Assembly: GCF_000426045.1 (NCBI RefSeq)
Contig: NZ_AUEP01000014.1
Location: forward strand, 62,001-126,000
DNA: 64,000 bases
From: Marmoricola sp. URHB0036
GTDB lineage: Bacteria > Actinomycetota > Actinomycetes > Propionibacteriales > Nocardioidaceae
Direction of reading: 5' to 3'
The notes beneath the pieces were generated by a model. It was given only the letters and a program-made list of their open reading frames with translations. It searched no databases and was not told the DNA's origin. Each line of letters starts with the position of its first letter. The stretch's first letter is position 1. The translations under genes were made by a program, and so were the position numbers. This document shows positions 42,581 to 52,119 of this stretch, piece by piece.

Positions 42581-45295
42581 ATGACCGCGCAGGACGCAGA
42601 GCCCACCCCGACGCCCCGGGACTACCCGGAGCACTGGGAGGCCGACGTCCTGCTGCGTGACGGGCGGACGGCCCACCTGCGGCCGATCGTGCCGGAGGAC
42701 GCCGAGGGACTGGTCGAGTTCTACTCCCAGGTCTCCGAGCAGTCGAAGTACCTCCGGTTCTTCGCCCCGATGCCCAACCTCTCCGACCGCGACGTCCAGC
42801 GGTTCACCAACGTCGACTACCGCGACCGGGTCGCGTTCGTGATGACGGTGGCCGAGCGGATCATCGCCGTCGGCCGCTACGACGTGATCGAGCCCGGACG
42901 GGCCGAGGTCGCCTTCCTCGTCCAGGACGCGCACCAGGGACGCGGGATCGGCCAGTTGCTGCTCGAGCACCTCGCCCAGGCCGGTCGCGAACGCGGGGTG
43001 GAGCGGTTCGTGGCCGAGGTGCTGCCCGACAACCGCCGAATGATGCAGGTCTTCCGCGAGCAGGGCTACCAGGTCACGGGCGGCTGGGACGAGGGCGTGA
43101 TGCACCTCGAGTTCGACATCGACCCGACCGAGACCGCCATCGGCGTCATCGCGGCCCGCGAGCACCGTTCCGAGGCGGCGTCCATCGCGACCTTCCTGAA
43201 CGCCAGGAACGTCGCCGTCATCGGTGCCTCGCGTCGCAGCGACACCATCGGGGCGGCGCTGGTGCGCAACCTCGTCCTCGGTGACTACGCGGGCCGGGTC
43301 TATGTCGTGAACCCTGCGGCCGACGCGGTGGCCGGGATGCCGGCGTACCCCTCCGTCGGGGACATCCCCGGTGACGTCGACGTCGCGATCGTCGCCGTCC
43401 CGGCCGAGGCGGTCCAGGACGTGGTGCTCGACTGCGCGGCCAAGGGCGTGCACGGCCTGATCGTCATCTCCAGCGGCTTCGCCGAGACCGGCGAAGAGGG
43501 TCGCAAGCGCCAGCGCAAGCTGGTCGGGCTGGCGCGCTCCTACGGCCTCCGCCTCATCGGCCCCAACTGCCTCGGCGTCATCAACACCGCTGCCGAGGTG
43601 TCGCTGAACGCCTCGCTGGCACCGCTGATGCCGCCCCGTGGCCGGGCCGGCTTCTTCTGCCAGTCCGGCGCCCTCGGCACGGCGATCCTGGAGAAGGTGC
43701 GGGGTCGCGGCCTCGGCCTGTCGACCTTCGTCAGCGCCGGCAACCGCGCCGACGTGTCCGGCAACGACCTCCTGCAGTACTGGGAGGAGGACGACGCCAC
43801 CGAGGTGATCCTGCTCTACCTGGAGTCCATCGGTAACCCGCGCAAGTTCTCCCGCATCGCCCGCCGGGTCTCGCGGGTCAAGCCGGTGATCGCCGTGCGC
43901 TCCGGTCGTACGACGCAGGGGGTGCCCATGGGACACGCCGTACGCCAGATCGCCGCCCCGCCGGCCGCCGTGGACGCGATGTTCCGCCAGGCGGGGATCA
44001 TCCAGGTCGACACCCTCGACGAGATGTTCGACGTCGCCCAGCTGCTCGCGCACCAGCCGCTGCCGAGCGGGTCCCGGGTCGCGATCGTGGGCAACTCCGA
44101 CGCCCTCGGCCTGCTGGCCGTCGACGCGGCCGTGGCCAGCGGCCTCACCGTCACCAACGCCACCGCCCTCGGTGCCGATGCGACGGCCGAGGACTTCGAG
44201 GACGCGCTCGACGCGGCCATCGACGACGGCCACGTCGACGCCGTCGTGGCCGTCTACATCCCGCCGCTCGACGCCGGCGGCGAGGGTGTCGCCAACGTGC
44301 TCGCGGCCGTGGGGGAGCAGTCCGACAAGCCGCTGGTCTCCACCTTCCTGGGGCGTGAGGGCGTCCCCGAGCTGCTCCGCGTGCCCGACCTGGCCGGCCA
44401 CACCGCCGGTCGTGGCTCGGTGCCGTCCTACCCCGCGGTCGAGGCGGCGGTCCGGGCGCTGGCGCGGGTGGTCGAGTACGCCGCGTGGCTGCAACGGCAC
44501 GACGACTCCGCGAGCGTCGTCGAGGAGATCGATCCCGAGAGCGCCAAGCGGCTGGCCAACAAGGTGCTGATGGACAGCCCCGACGGTCGTGAGCTCACCG
44601 ACGACGAACTCTGCGAGCTGCTGGGCAGCTACGGCGTCAAGGTGTGGGAGCGGATCCACGCCGCCACCGTGGACGAGGCGATTGCCGCGGGCGAACGACT
44701 GGGCTGGGACGTCGTGCTCAAGGCCACGGCCGAGCGACTGCGCCAGCGCCCCGACCAGGCCCACGTCTGGCGCAACATCGACAACGCGGAGGAGATGCGC
44801 GACGCCTGGGAGTCGCTGATGGGCATCATCAGCGACCCGGCCGATGCCGAGTTCGTCGTACAGCGCACGGCTCCGCCGGGCGTCCCGGTCGCGATCGGCG
44901 GCCTCGAGGACCCCCTGTTCGGGCCGGCGATCTCCTTCGGCATCTCCGGCGCCCTCACCGACCTCGTCGGCGACCGCGTCTACCGAATCCCGCCGATCAG
45001 CGCGCTCGACGCGGCCGAGACGGTGCGCGCGATCAAGGCGGCCCCTCTGCTGTTCGGCTACCGCGGTAGCGAGCAGGTCGACGTCGCCGCGGTCGAGGAC
45101 CTGATCCGGCGGGTCGCGCAGCTCAAGATCGACCTGCCGCAGGTCAGCCAGATCGACCTGATGCTCGTGCACGCGACCGCCGAGGGAGTCAGCGTCCTGC
45201 ATGCCTCCGGCCGGGTGGCACGGGTGGCCGACGCCCGCTCGGACCTGTTCGTACGCCGCCTCACCGCACCGGCCGGGGACACCCTTCCCGGCTAG
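42581..45295 (+). CDS. GNAT acetyltransferase fused to NDP-forming acyl-CoA synthetase (Pat-like)
   Basis: 904 residues. An N-terminal GNAT domain (about 20-180; FLVQDAHQGRGIGQLLLEHL is the acetyl-CoA loop) is followed by a CoA-binding domain (about 205-330, VAVIGASRRSDTIGAALVRNL), succinyl-CoA-ligase-like domains (GLIVISSGFAE, GPNCLGVIN, FFCQSGALGTAIL) and an ATP-grasp domain from about 680 (VLMDSPDGRELTDDELCELLGSYGV). Such fusions are Pat/PatZ-type protein lysine acetyltransferases that often silence acyl-CoA synthetases. GNAT-first order is the actinobacterial variant; PatZ has GNAT last. In ADP-forming synthetases a His phosphorylation site follows GPNCLG; here Asn replaces it (PNCLG), consistent with a regulatory rather than catalytic ligase. 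Confidence 0.9.
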   Translation: MTAQDAEPTPTPRDYPEHWEADVLLRDGRTAHLRPIVPEDAEGLVEFYSQVSEQSKYLRFFAPMPNLSDRDVQRFTNVDYRDRVAFVMTVAERIIAVGRYDVIEPGRAEVAFLVQDAHQGRGIGQLLLEHLAQAGRERGVERFVAEVLPDNRRMMQVFREQGYQVTGGWDEGVMHLEFDIDPTETAIGVIAAREHRSEAASIATFLNARNVAVIGASRRSDTIGAALVRNLVLGDYAGRVYVVNPAADAVAGMPAYPSVGDIPGDVDVAIVAVPAEAVQDVVLDCAAKGVHGLIVISSGFAETGEEGRKRQRKLVGLARSYGLRLIGPNCLGVINTAAEVSLNASLAPLMPPRGRAGFFCQSGALGTAILEKVRGRGLGLSTFVSAGNRADVSGNDLLQYWEEDDATEVILLYLESIGNPRKFSRIARRVSRVKPVIAVRSGRTTQGVPMGHAVRQIAAPPAAVDAMFRQAGIIQVDTLDEMFDVAQLLAHQPLPSGSRVAIVGNSDALGLLAVDAAVASGLTVTNATALGADATAEDFEDALDAAIDDGHVDAVVAVYIPPLDAGGEGVANVLAAVGEQSDKPLVSTFLGREGVPELLRVPDLAGHTAGRGSVPSYPAVEAAVRALARVVEYAAWLQRHDDSASVVEEIDPESAKRLANKVLMDSPDGRELTDDELCELLGSYGVKVWERIHAATVDEAIAAGERLGWDVVLKATAERLRQRPDQAHVWRNIDNAEEMRDAWESLMGIISDPADAEFVVQRTAPPGVPVAIGGLEDPLFGPAISFGISGALTDLVGDRVYRIPPISALDAAETVRAIKAAPLLFGYRGSEQVDVAAVEDLIRRVAQLKIDLPQVSQIDLMLVHATAEGVSVLHASGRVARVADARSDLFVRRLTAPAGDTLPG

Positions 45296-45356
45296 TCACG
45301 GCTGGTCGGTGGCGCTCGCTCCTCGACCACCGTTTTCGGCGTGACAGACTGGTCGC

Positions 45357-45947
45357 ATGCGTTCTGTTGCCTCCAGGGACAGCTTCGATGATCTCGTCGT
45401 GGCGATCGAGAAGACCGGCTACTACCCGCAGGTGGTCTCCGCCGGCGTACGCGCCGCGGTCGCGGGCGAAGAGGTCGTCTCCTTCCTGGTGCACCACGAG
45501 CCGACGATCGACCGCGACGAGGTTCGCCGCCACATCACCGTCGTCGTACTCACCTCGACCCGGCTGATCCTGTGCCACACCGACGAGCACGCGCCCGACG
45601 ACCTGCTGCCCGAGCCCTACACGTCGACCTCGACCGAGGCCATCCGGCTGGCCGAGGTGCGCGCGGTGGTGGTGAACCGGATGGTGGCCAACCCGGCGAC
45701 GTTCGACGGCGGCGGCGAGCCCACGCCCAGCGAGGCGGTCGTCACCGTCGGCTGGGGTGGGGTCAACCGCATCGACCTCGAGCCGGCGGCCTGCGCCGAC
45801 CCGGACTGCGACGCCGACCACGGCTACACCGGCGTCCTGGCCTCCGACGACTTCTCCCTCCGGCTGAGCTCGGCCGCCGACGGACAGGACGCGGTCGACG
45901 CGCTGCTCGCGTTCGCCGAGACGCTGTCCGCCCGCACCCAGGGCTGA
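45357..45947 (+). CDS. DUF5998 family protein
   Basis: 196 residues. FDDLVVAIEKTGYYPQVVSAGVRAAVAGEEVVSFLVHHEPTIDRDEVRRHITVVVLTSTRLILCHTDEH and the CADPDCDADHGYTGVL Cys pair followed by DDFSLRLSSAADG are the conserved parts of this actinobacterial family. Function unknown. ATG 45357 has CAGACT 6 nt upstream, one base off the leaderless -10 pattern. It is followed after 1 bp by the phosphodiesterase gene, so the pair is an operon. Confidence 0.85.
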   Translation: MRSVASRDSFDDLVVAIEKTGYYPQVVSAGVRAAVAGEEVVSFLVHHEPTIDRDEVRRHITVVVLTSTRLILCHTDEHAPDDLLPEPYTSTSTEAIRLAEVRAVVVNRMVANPATFDGGGEPTPSEAVVTVGWGGVNRIDLEPAACADPDCDADHGYTGVLASDDFSLRLSSAADGQDAVDALLAFAETLSARTQG

Positions 45948-45948
45948 G

Positions 45949-47079
45949 GTGGCGGGGACCCAGGTCGAGCCCGACTTCATCGAGCCCGACTACGCCGGCC
46001 GCACGCTGGGCGACGTGCTGCCCGCAGTCGCCCATTCCCTCGGCGTGCCCGGATTCGAGTCGAGCGCGCTGGTGCTGCCGCCGGCCCCGGCGTACGTCGT
46101 GATGCTGGTCGACGGCCTCGGCCACGACCTGTTGGCCGAGCACCGGGTGCAGGCGCCGTACCTCCACTCATTGCTGGGTCAGCCGCCCGCCACCTGTGGG
46201 GTCCCCTCGACAACCGCCACCTCGCTCACCTCCCTGGGCACCGCACTCACCCCGGGGCAGCATGGCCTGGTCGGGTTCACCTCGCGCGTGCCGGAGACCG
46301 GCGCGTTGCTGAACTCGCTGTTCTGGGACCAGCCGGTCGACCCGCTCGAGTGGCAGCCGAACCCGACCGCGTTCGCGCGGCTCGAGTCGGCGGGGGTGCA
46401 CACGAGCGTCGTCAGCAAGCGCGAGTTCCGCAGCTCCGGGCTCACTCGCTGCGGTCAGCGGGGTGCGACCTACGTCGATGCTGACGACATCGGCGAGCGG
46501 ATCGCCGGCGCCCTCGCCGGGGCAGAGCGGCGGCCGTCGCTGACCTACGTGTACGACGGTGACCTGGACTGGCACGGCCACCGCGCCGGGGTCGACTCGC
46601 AGCGCTGGCGGGCGCAGCTGCGCGACATCGACGAGGACGTGCAGGAGCTGCGCGACGAGCTGCCCGACGACGTGCGCCTCCTCGTGGTGGCCGACCACGG
46701 AATGGTCGACTCGACCAAGGAGTCGCACATCGACGTCGACGAGCACCCCGCGCTGCGCGACGGGGTGGTCCTGCTGGGCGGCGAGGCCCGCTTCCGCCAC
46801 GTGTACTGCCACGCGGGAGCGGTCGACGACGTGGTCGCCAGCTGGCGCGGCGTACTCCGCGACCGGGCGACTGTCCTGACCCGCGACGACGCCATCGCGC
46901 GCGGCTGGTTCGGCCAGGTCGACTCCCGCGTCCGGCTGCGTCTCGGCGACGTGGTCGCGGCCGCCCACGACAACTGGGCCCTGATGAGCTCGGTCGACTT
47001 CAAGTACGAGATGACCCTGATCGGCCTGCACGGCTCGCTCACGCCGCGGGAGATGAACATCCCGATCCTCGTGGGGTAG
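45949..47079 (+). CDS. Alkaline phosphatase-superfamily phosphodiesterase
   Basis: 376 residues. Metal ligands of the nucleotide pyrophosphatase/phosphodiesterase group are visible: Asp in VVMLVDGLGHDLL, nucleophile Thr/Ser in GVPSTTATSLTSLGTAL, DGDLDWHGHRAG (Asp, His) and VVADHGMVDS (Asp-His). No signal peptide is present, so the enzyme is cytosolic. The substrate is unknown, perhaps a nucleotide or phosphonate ester. GTG 45949 lies 1 bp after DUF5998. Confidence 0.88.
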   Translation: MAGTQVEPDFIEPDYAGRTLGDVLPAVAHSLGVPGFESSALVLPPAPAYVVMLVDGLGHDLLAEHRVQAPYLHSLLGQPPATCGVPSTTATSLTSLGTALTPGQHGLVGFTSRVPETGALLNSLFWDQPVDPLEWQPNPTAFARLESAGVHTSVVSKREFRSSGLTRCGQRGATYVDADDIGERIAGALAGAERRPSLTYVYDGDLDWHGHRAGVDSQRWRAQLRDIDEDVQELRDELPDDVRLLVVADHGMVDSTKESHIDVDEHPALRDGVVLLGGEARFRHVYCHAGAVDDVVASWRGVLRDRATVLTRDDAIARGWFGQVDSRVRLRLGDVVAAAHDNWALMSSVDFKYEMTLIGLHGSLTPREMNIPILVG

Positions 47080-47120
47080 GGGTGACGGAGCACCCGGCTG
47101 ACCGGGTATCCGTGCACCCC

Positions 47121-47771
47121 TCACGCGAACGGCAGGGGCTCGGCGATCATCGAGATGGCCCGGGCCCTGGCGGCGGTCATCTTCCGCCGGTGGTGGGCGC
47201 GGCAGAGGACCTCGTAGGCGACCTCGGCCGGGAGCTCCTCGTTCTCGACGTCGCCGACGACGATGACCTCGCCCTCGGTGACCATCTCGCCGTTGACGGT
47301 GCGCGCGTTGTGGGTGGCGCGCTTGCCGCACCAGCACAGCGCCTCGACCTGGAGCACGTTCATCCGGTCGGCGAGCTCGACGAGGCGGCGCGAGCCCTCG
47401 AACAGCTCGGTACGGAAGTCGCTGAGAATGCCGAACGCGAAGGCGTCGATCTGGAGCTCGTCGACGATCTTGGCCAGCTGCTCGATCTGTACGCCGGTGT
47501 AGAACTGGGCCTCGTCGCAGATCAGGTAGTCGATCCGCGCTCCATGGGTCAGCTCGCGGACGACGTAGGTCCAGAAGTCGAAGTCCTCGTCGACCTCGAT
47601 CGCGTCATGGGTGAGGCCGAGCCGCGAGGAGATCAGCGCGTCGCCCGCGCGGTCGTGGGTGGTGAACATCCGGCCCACCCGTCCACGCGCCGCGTGGTTG
47701 TGGTTGGTCTGCAGCGCGAGGGTGCTCTTCCCGGAATCCATCGTGCCGGTGAAGAATTGGAGTTCAGCCAT
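47121..47771 (-). CDS. tdk: Thymidine kinase (TK1-like)
   Basis: 216 residues. The P-loop is GTMDSGKST (9-17), with DEAQFY holding catalytic Glu88 or neighbour and a zinc site from CWCGKRATHNAR and CRAHH. It phosphorylates thymidine in the salvage pathway. The zinc ribbon has fewer Cys than the four-Cys E. coli form, which is common in actinobacteria. It is divergent from the rhodanese gene with only 16 bp between start codons. Confidence 0.93.
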   Translation of the reverse strand: MAELQFFTGTMDSGKSTLALQTNHNHAARGRVGRMFTTHDRAGDALISSRLGLTHDAIEVDEDFDFWTYVVRELTHGARIDYLICDEAQFYTGVQIEQLAKIVDELQIDAFAFGILSDFRTELFEGSRRLVELADRMNVLQVEALCWCGKRATHNARTVNGEMVTEGEVIVVGDVENEELPAEVAYEVLCRAHHRRKMTAARARAISMIAEPLPFA

Positions 47772-47787
47772 CGGGGAGGATCATGCC

Positions 47788-48621
47788 ATGCAGGCATCCC
47801 CTTCCCGTCCCCTGATCTCCGTCGAGGAGCTGGCCGGTCTGGTCGCAGGTGAGGACTGCTCGGTGCTCGACGTCCGCTACCAGATGGGCGGCCCGTCCGG
47901 CCCCGATGAGTACGCCGCCGGCCACGTCCCGGGCGCGGCGTACGTCGACCTCGACACCGCCCTCGCGGCCGCGCCCGGCCCTCGCGGCCGGCACCCACTG
48001 CCCGAGGTGGCGGTGTTCGAGGAGGCGATGCGCGCGGCCGGCGTCCGGGACGACCTCCCCGTCGTGGTGTACGACGACTGGGCCGGCCGGGCCGCCGCGC
48101 GGTGCTGGTGGCTGCTCCGCTGGGCGGGGCATCGCGACGTCCGCGTGCTCGACGGCGGCTGGTCGTCCTGGGTCGACGGTGGGCACCCGGTCTCCACCGA
48201 GCCGGTGGCCCCTCCGCTCGGGGACTTCACCGCCAGGCCGGGGCAGCTACCCGTCCTCGAGGCCGACGACGTGCTCGATTTCGCCGCTGCCCACGTGCTC
48301 GTCGACGCGCGCGCACCAGAGCGCTTCCGGGGCGAGGTCGAGCCGGTGGACCCGGTCGCCGGGCACATCCCGGGCGCCGTCAACGTCCCGACCGGCGCCA
48401 ACCTCCGCGACGACGGACGGTTCCGGTCCGCCGCCGAGCTGGCCGAGGTGTACGCCGCCGCCCGGGAGCAGGAGACCGCCGCCTACTGCGGCTCGGGCGT
48501 GACCGCTGTCCACGACATCCTCGCGATGGCGGTGGCCGGCATCGACGCGACGCTCTACCCCGGCTCGTGGAGCGAGTGGGTGGCCGATCCCGGGCGGCCG
48601 GTGGCTACGGGCGACCGCTGA
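47788..48621 (+). CDS. Two-domain sulfurtransferase (rhodanese)
   Basis: 277 residues, two rhodanese domains. The N-terminal one is inactive, with Asp96 in VVYDDWAG at the Cys position; the second has active Cys234 in AAYCGSGVTA. The CGSGVTA loop is that of thiosulfate/3-mercaptopyruvate sulfurtransferases (SseA-like). ATG 47788 follows GGGGAGGA. Its last 17 bases overlap the convergent DUF952 gene. Confidence 0.92.
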   Translation: MQASPSRPLISVEELAGLVAGEDCSVLDVRYQMGGPSGPDEYAAGHVPGAAYVDLDTALAAAPGPRGRHPLPEVAVFEEAMRAAGVRDDLPVVVYDDWAGRAAARCWWLLRWAGHRDVRVLDGGWSSWVDGGHPVSTEPVAPPLGDFTARPGQLPVLEADDVLDFAAAHVLVDARAPERFRGEVEPVDPVAGHIPGAVNVPTGANLRDDGRFRSAAELAEVYAAAREQETAAYCGSGVTAVHDILAMAVAGIDATLYPGSWSEWVADPGRPVATGDR

Positions 48622-48922
48622 GCGGCCGCGTGTCGGTGACGGCAGCCGGGGCGAGCGGTCCGTAGATGTGCGGGAAGGTGTCGTCCCCGACGGGGTCCTC
48701 CCGCCACGGCACGTCGAGCCGGTCGGTGTCGATCGTCAGCAGCACCAGCGGCTCGTCGGCGTCGGCGTAGTAGCGGTCGAACACCCCGGCGACCTGGTCG
48801 CGTCGGGCGGCGTGCAGGAAGCCCTCGTCCTCGAGCGTCCGGCCTCGGGTCGAGGTCGCGTAGGCGCCGGAATGCTGTGCACCGGCCCAGTCGTTCTCGG
48901 TGGCGATGTGGAAGATCTCCAT
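48605..48922 (-). CDS. DUF952 family protein
   Basis: 105 residues. IFHIATENDWAGAQHSGAYATSTRGRTLEDEGFLHAARRDQVAGVFDRYYAD and the FPHIYGPL motif near the end define DUF952, a small ADP-ribosyltransferase-like fold of unknown activity. It overlaps the convergent rhodanese gene by 17 bases and lies 3 bp after the reductase gene's stop, so it is probably in that operon. Confidence 0.9.
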   Translation of the reverse strand: MEIFHIATENDWAGAQHSGAYATSTRGRTLEDEGFLHAARRDQVAGVFDRYYADADEPLVLLTIDTDRLDVPWREDPVGDDTFPHIYGPLAPAAVTDTRPLSGRP

Positions 48923-48925
48923 CGA

Positions 48926-50953
48926 CTACCAGTGCACGCCCTGGAAGGCCCTGGCCAGCGCCTTCTGCAGGCTGACCTTCTCGGTGCGGGCCTCGGGGTT
49001 GTCCCCCCGGGCCGCCGAGGAGTCGGGGAAGACCTGGTAGGCGACGTGCAGCACCCGGAAGGCGGCCTTGGGCGCCAGCGTGTGGGCGAGCGCGCCGAGG
49101 TTGCCGGTCTTGGTGTTGATCTCGTGGGGCTTCTCGACCAGGGCGGTGATCACCTTGCCGGCAGCCTGGGCCGGGCTGATCGCCGGGAAGCGGTCGTACA
49201 TCTTGGTCGGCGCGATCATCGGCGTGCGCACCAGCGGCATGTGGATGCTGGTGAAGGAGATGCCGTCGCTGATCAGCTCGCTTGACACCACGTTGCTCCA
49301 CGCGTCGAGGGCGGCCTTGGAAGCGACGTACGCCGAGAACCGGGGCGGGTTGGTGAGCACGCCGATCGAGGAGATGTTCACGACGTGGCCGGACTTCTGC
49401 TCGCGCATCTTCGGCAGGATCCCCATCACCAGCCGGATGGCGCCGAAGTAGTTCAGCTGCATGGTCCGCTCGAAGTCGTGGAACCGGTCCTCGCTGAGCT
49501 TCAGCGAGCGCCGGATCGAGCGGCCCGCGTTGTTGACGACGAAGTCGAGGTGCGCGAAGTCCTCGGAGAGCTGCTTGGTCAGCGCGTCGATCGCGTGCAG
49601 GTCGGAGAGGTCGCAGGGATAGCTGTACGCCGTACCGCCCTGGCTCTCGATCAGCCGCCTGGTGGCCTCGAGCTTCTCCGCCCCGCGCGCCACCAGGATG
49701 GGGATCGCACCGGCCTTCGCGACCTGGACGGCGGTCACCAGACCGATGCCCGACGACGCCCCGGTGATGACGACCGTCTTGCCCGAGAGCGCCTTGACGA
49801 CCGAGCTCTGGCCCTTGATGGAGTCGTCGAGCATCTCCTCCCAGTACGACCACAGCGTCGAGGCGTAGGACTCGATGTCGGGCACCGAGATGCCGGACCC
49901 CGCCAGCGCCTTCTCGGTGGACCGGGAGGCGTAGACCGAGGGGAACGAGGCGTGCTCCAGCACCTCGGGGGGTACGCCGATCCGGCCGATCGTCTGGTTG
50001 AGCGCGACGTGCACCGGCGCCAGCCGCAGGGCCGCCCCGACGAGCGCCGCCGGACGCAGGGCCGGGGGGAGCAGGGCGGTGGGCAGCTTGGAGGTCACCG
50101 TGCGATCGACGGGGACGGCGAACTGCGGCGCCTTCGCGGCCGAGGCGAAGGAGTTGATCAGTCCCACGGTGCTCAGCGGCTCGGGGTTGACCAGGTGGAA
50201 GGCCTGGCCGTCGAGATCCGGCTGGTGCGCGATGTGGTCCATCGCCTTGGCGACGTAGTCGACCGGCACCACGTTGGTGTCGCCGAGGTCGACCCCGACC
50301 AGCGGCACCCAGCCGGGCAGCGTGTCACGCATCCGCTTGAGCAGCGGGAAGAAGTAGTAGGGCCCGTCGATCTTGTCCATCGCGCCGGTCTCGGAGTGGC
50401 CGACCACGATCGCCGGGCGGTAGACCCGCCACGGCACCTCGGCCTCCTCGCGGACGATCTTCTCCGACTCGAACTTGGTCCGGTGGTACGGTGAGGGCAG
50501 TCGCTGTCCCTCGTCGAACATCGACTCGTCGAAGACACCGCGGAAGTCGCCGGACGCGGCCACCGAGGAGACCTGGTGGAAGTGACCCACCTCGAGCTTG
50601 CCGGCCAGCCCCACGGCGTTGCGGGTGCCGCCGACGTTCATCGTCTCGTTCATCTCGTCGGAGGCGGTCATGTCGTAGATGGCCGCCAGGTGGAAGAAGT
50701 GCTCGATCTGGCCGCGGTGCGACTCGATCCACTCCGGGTCGAGGCCGAGGTCAGGCTCGCTCAGGTCGCCGATGACCGGGGTGACGCGGTTGCCGTCCCC
50801 GCCGTCGGCGCTCCACTCCTCGATCAACCGCTCGAGGCGGTCCCGCGACCCTTCCCGGCAGAGCGCGAAGATCTCGCCCTCGCGGTTGTCCACCAGCTCC
50901 TGCACGAGGAATCGACCGATGAAGCCGGTGGCGCCGGTGACGAAGTAGGCCAT
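48926..50953 (-). CDS. Two-domain SDR protein, fatty acyl-CoA reductase-like
   Basis: 675 residues. The N-terminal extended SDR/thioester-reductase-like domain has GATGFIGRFLVQEL (7-20), an SSVAASGDF block and PYHRTKFESE (Tyr-x3-Lys). The C-terminal classical SDR has TGASSGIGLVTAVQVAKAG (about 395), NNAGRSIRRSL, ISSIGVL and AYVASKAAL (Tyr-x3-Lys). This architecture matches mycobacterial AcrA1 (Rv3391), proposed to reduce long-chain acyl-CoA to aldehyde or alcohol, for example for wax or ester lipids. Both NAD(P)-binding sites look intact. The actual substrates are inferred. Confidence 0.85.
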   Translation of the reverse strand: MAYFVTGATGFIGRFLVQELVDNREGEIFALCREGSRDRLERLIEEWSADGGDGNRVTPVIGDLSEPDLGLDPEWIESHRGQIEHFFHLAAIYDMTASDEMNETMNVGGTRNAVGLAGKLEVGHFHQVSSVAASGDFRGVFDESMFDEGQRLPSPYHRTKFESEKIVREEAEVPWRVYRPAIVVGHSETGAMDKIDGPYYFFPLLKRMRDTLPGWVPLVGVDLGDTNVVPVDYVAKAMDHIAHQPDLDGQAFHLVNPEPLSTVGLINSFASAAKAPQFAVPVDRTVTSKLPTALLPPALRPAALVGAALRLAPVHVALNQTIGRIGVPPEVLEHASFPSVYASRSTEKALAGSGISVPDIESYASTLWSYWEEMLDDSIKGQSSVVKALSGKTVVITGASSGIGLVTAVQVAKAGAIPILVARGAEKLEATRRLIESQGGTAYSYPCDLSDLHAIDALTKQLSEDFAHLDFVVNNAGRSIRRSLKLSEDRFHDFERTMQLNYFGAIRLVMGILPKMREQKSGHVVNISSIGVLTNPPRFSAYVASKAALDAWSNVVSSELISDGISFTSIHMPLVRTPMIAPTKMYDRFPAISPAQAAGKVITALVEKPHEINTKTGNLGALAHTLAPKAAFRVLHVAYQVFPDSSAARGDNPEARTEKVSLQKALARAFQGVHW

Positions 50954-51085
50954 GGTGAGTACACCGCTCTCGCTGATGGGGGAGTGTCCTGCGAGCCATT
51001 CAACTCGTCGCGCGAGCTGCGGTCACGCGATGCGGCGCACATTACCGGTCGGTAACCCCGACTGTCAGCCCCCGCCCAGGAGTGG

Positions 51086-52114
51086 TCAGTCCTCGCTGGA
51101 GCTGCCGCCGAACATGATCTCGTCCCACGACGGGACCGACGAGCGTCCCTTGCGCCTCGAGGACGCCTGCTTGACCTCCACGGTGTCCTCGGAGTCCGTC
51201 TCGGAGGCGGCGTCCTCGACGGCGGGCTCCTCGTCGGTGCTGGCGGCAGGTTCCTCGACCGGCCCGTCCAGCGGCGTCTCGGCGGCCGGTTCCTCGATCA
51301 GGGGTACGTCGTCGGGCGTGGGCACCGGGTCGGCCAGCCAGTCGGCGTCGGCCGTGTCGGCCGTCGGGTCGACGGCCTGTTCGGTGACCTCGTCGGTGAC
51401 CTGTCCGGCCGGGGGCGCTGGGTCGGCGTCCCGGACCAGCTCGATGGCGTCGTCGCCGAGCGGCAGCTCGTCCTGGGTGTGCACCGAGCTGAGCCGGCGC
51501 GCCTGGGGGCGGGCCGGGGCGCCCGGCTGGTCGGGGGCGCGCAGCTCGCCGGTGAAGATCCTGGCGTCGTCGTTGTCGGCCACGACATAGCGACCCGGCT
51601 GGTCGTGGGTGAACTCCGCGCGGCGGGGCTTCCCGCCGACGGCGTACGTCGCCACCAGCGCCCAGCGACCGTCGGCCCGGCGCCAGGCGTCCCACTCGAC
51701 GTCCTCGTCGTGCAGGGAGTGCTCCTCGAAGAAGAGGTCCGCCGCCTCGCCGAGGGTGCGCGGGGAGGTCGAGTCGGCGGCGGGTCGTCGCAGCGACGCC
51801 TTGAGCGCGGTGCTGGCGACGTGCTGGCGCTCGGCGATCACCGGGCCGGCGAAGGGCATGATCGCCTCGACACTCGTCTGGGCGGCGGCCGCGACGTCCT
51901 CGGGCGACTCGCCCGCGCGGATGCGCGCCTGGATGTCTCGGGGGCGCAGTGCGCTGTCCATCTTCGTCTCCAACTGACCGAGTCGTGCGTTCTCACCACG
52001 CATAGCCGAGCGCAGTCGGGTGTCCACCGGAACCGAGAACTCCTCGCCCGAGGCATTGACCAGGACCAGCCGTGTGCCGTCCTCGTTCAGCCCCACCGGG
52101 GTGAGGTCCTGCAT
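51086..52114 (-). CDS. sepH: Septation protein SepH (DUF3071)
   Basis: 342 residues from ATG 52114. The N-terminal DUF3071 domain (about 1-170) includes LTPVGLNEDGTRLVLVNASGEEFSVPVD and an HTH-like stretch (IQARIRAGESPEDVAAAAQTSVEAI). Then a long acidic, Pro/Thr-rich disordered linker leads to the conserved C-terminal motif SVPSWDEIMFG. In Streptomyces SepH binds FtsZ through its N-terminal domain and promotes division. The structured element copy B starts 6 bp upstream of the start codon, so it would lie in the 5' leader. Confidence 0.93.
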   Translation of the reverse strand: MQDLTPVGLNEDGTRLVLVNASGEEFSVPVDTRLRSAMRGENARLGQLETKMDSALRPRDIQARIRAGESPEDVAAAAQTSVEAIMPFAGPVIAERQHVASTALKASLRRPAADSTSPRTLGEAADLFFEEHSLHDEDVEWDAWRRADGRWALVATYAVGGKPRRAEFTHDQPGRYVVADNDDARIFTGELRAPDQPGAPARPQARRLSSVHTQDELPLGDDAIELVRDADPAPPAGQVTDEVTEQAVDPTADTADADWLADPVPTPDDVPLIEEPAAETPLDGPVEEPAASTDEEPAVEDAASETDSEDTVEVKQASSRRKGRSSVPSWDEIMFGGSSSED

Positions 52115-52119
52115 CTCTA

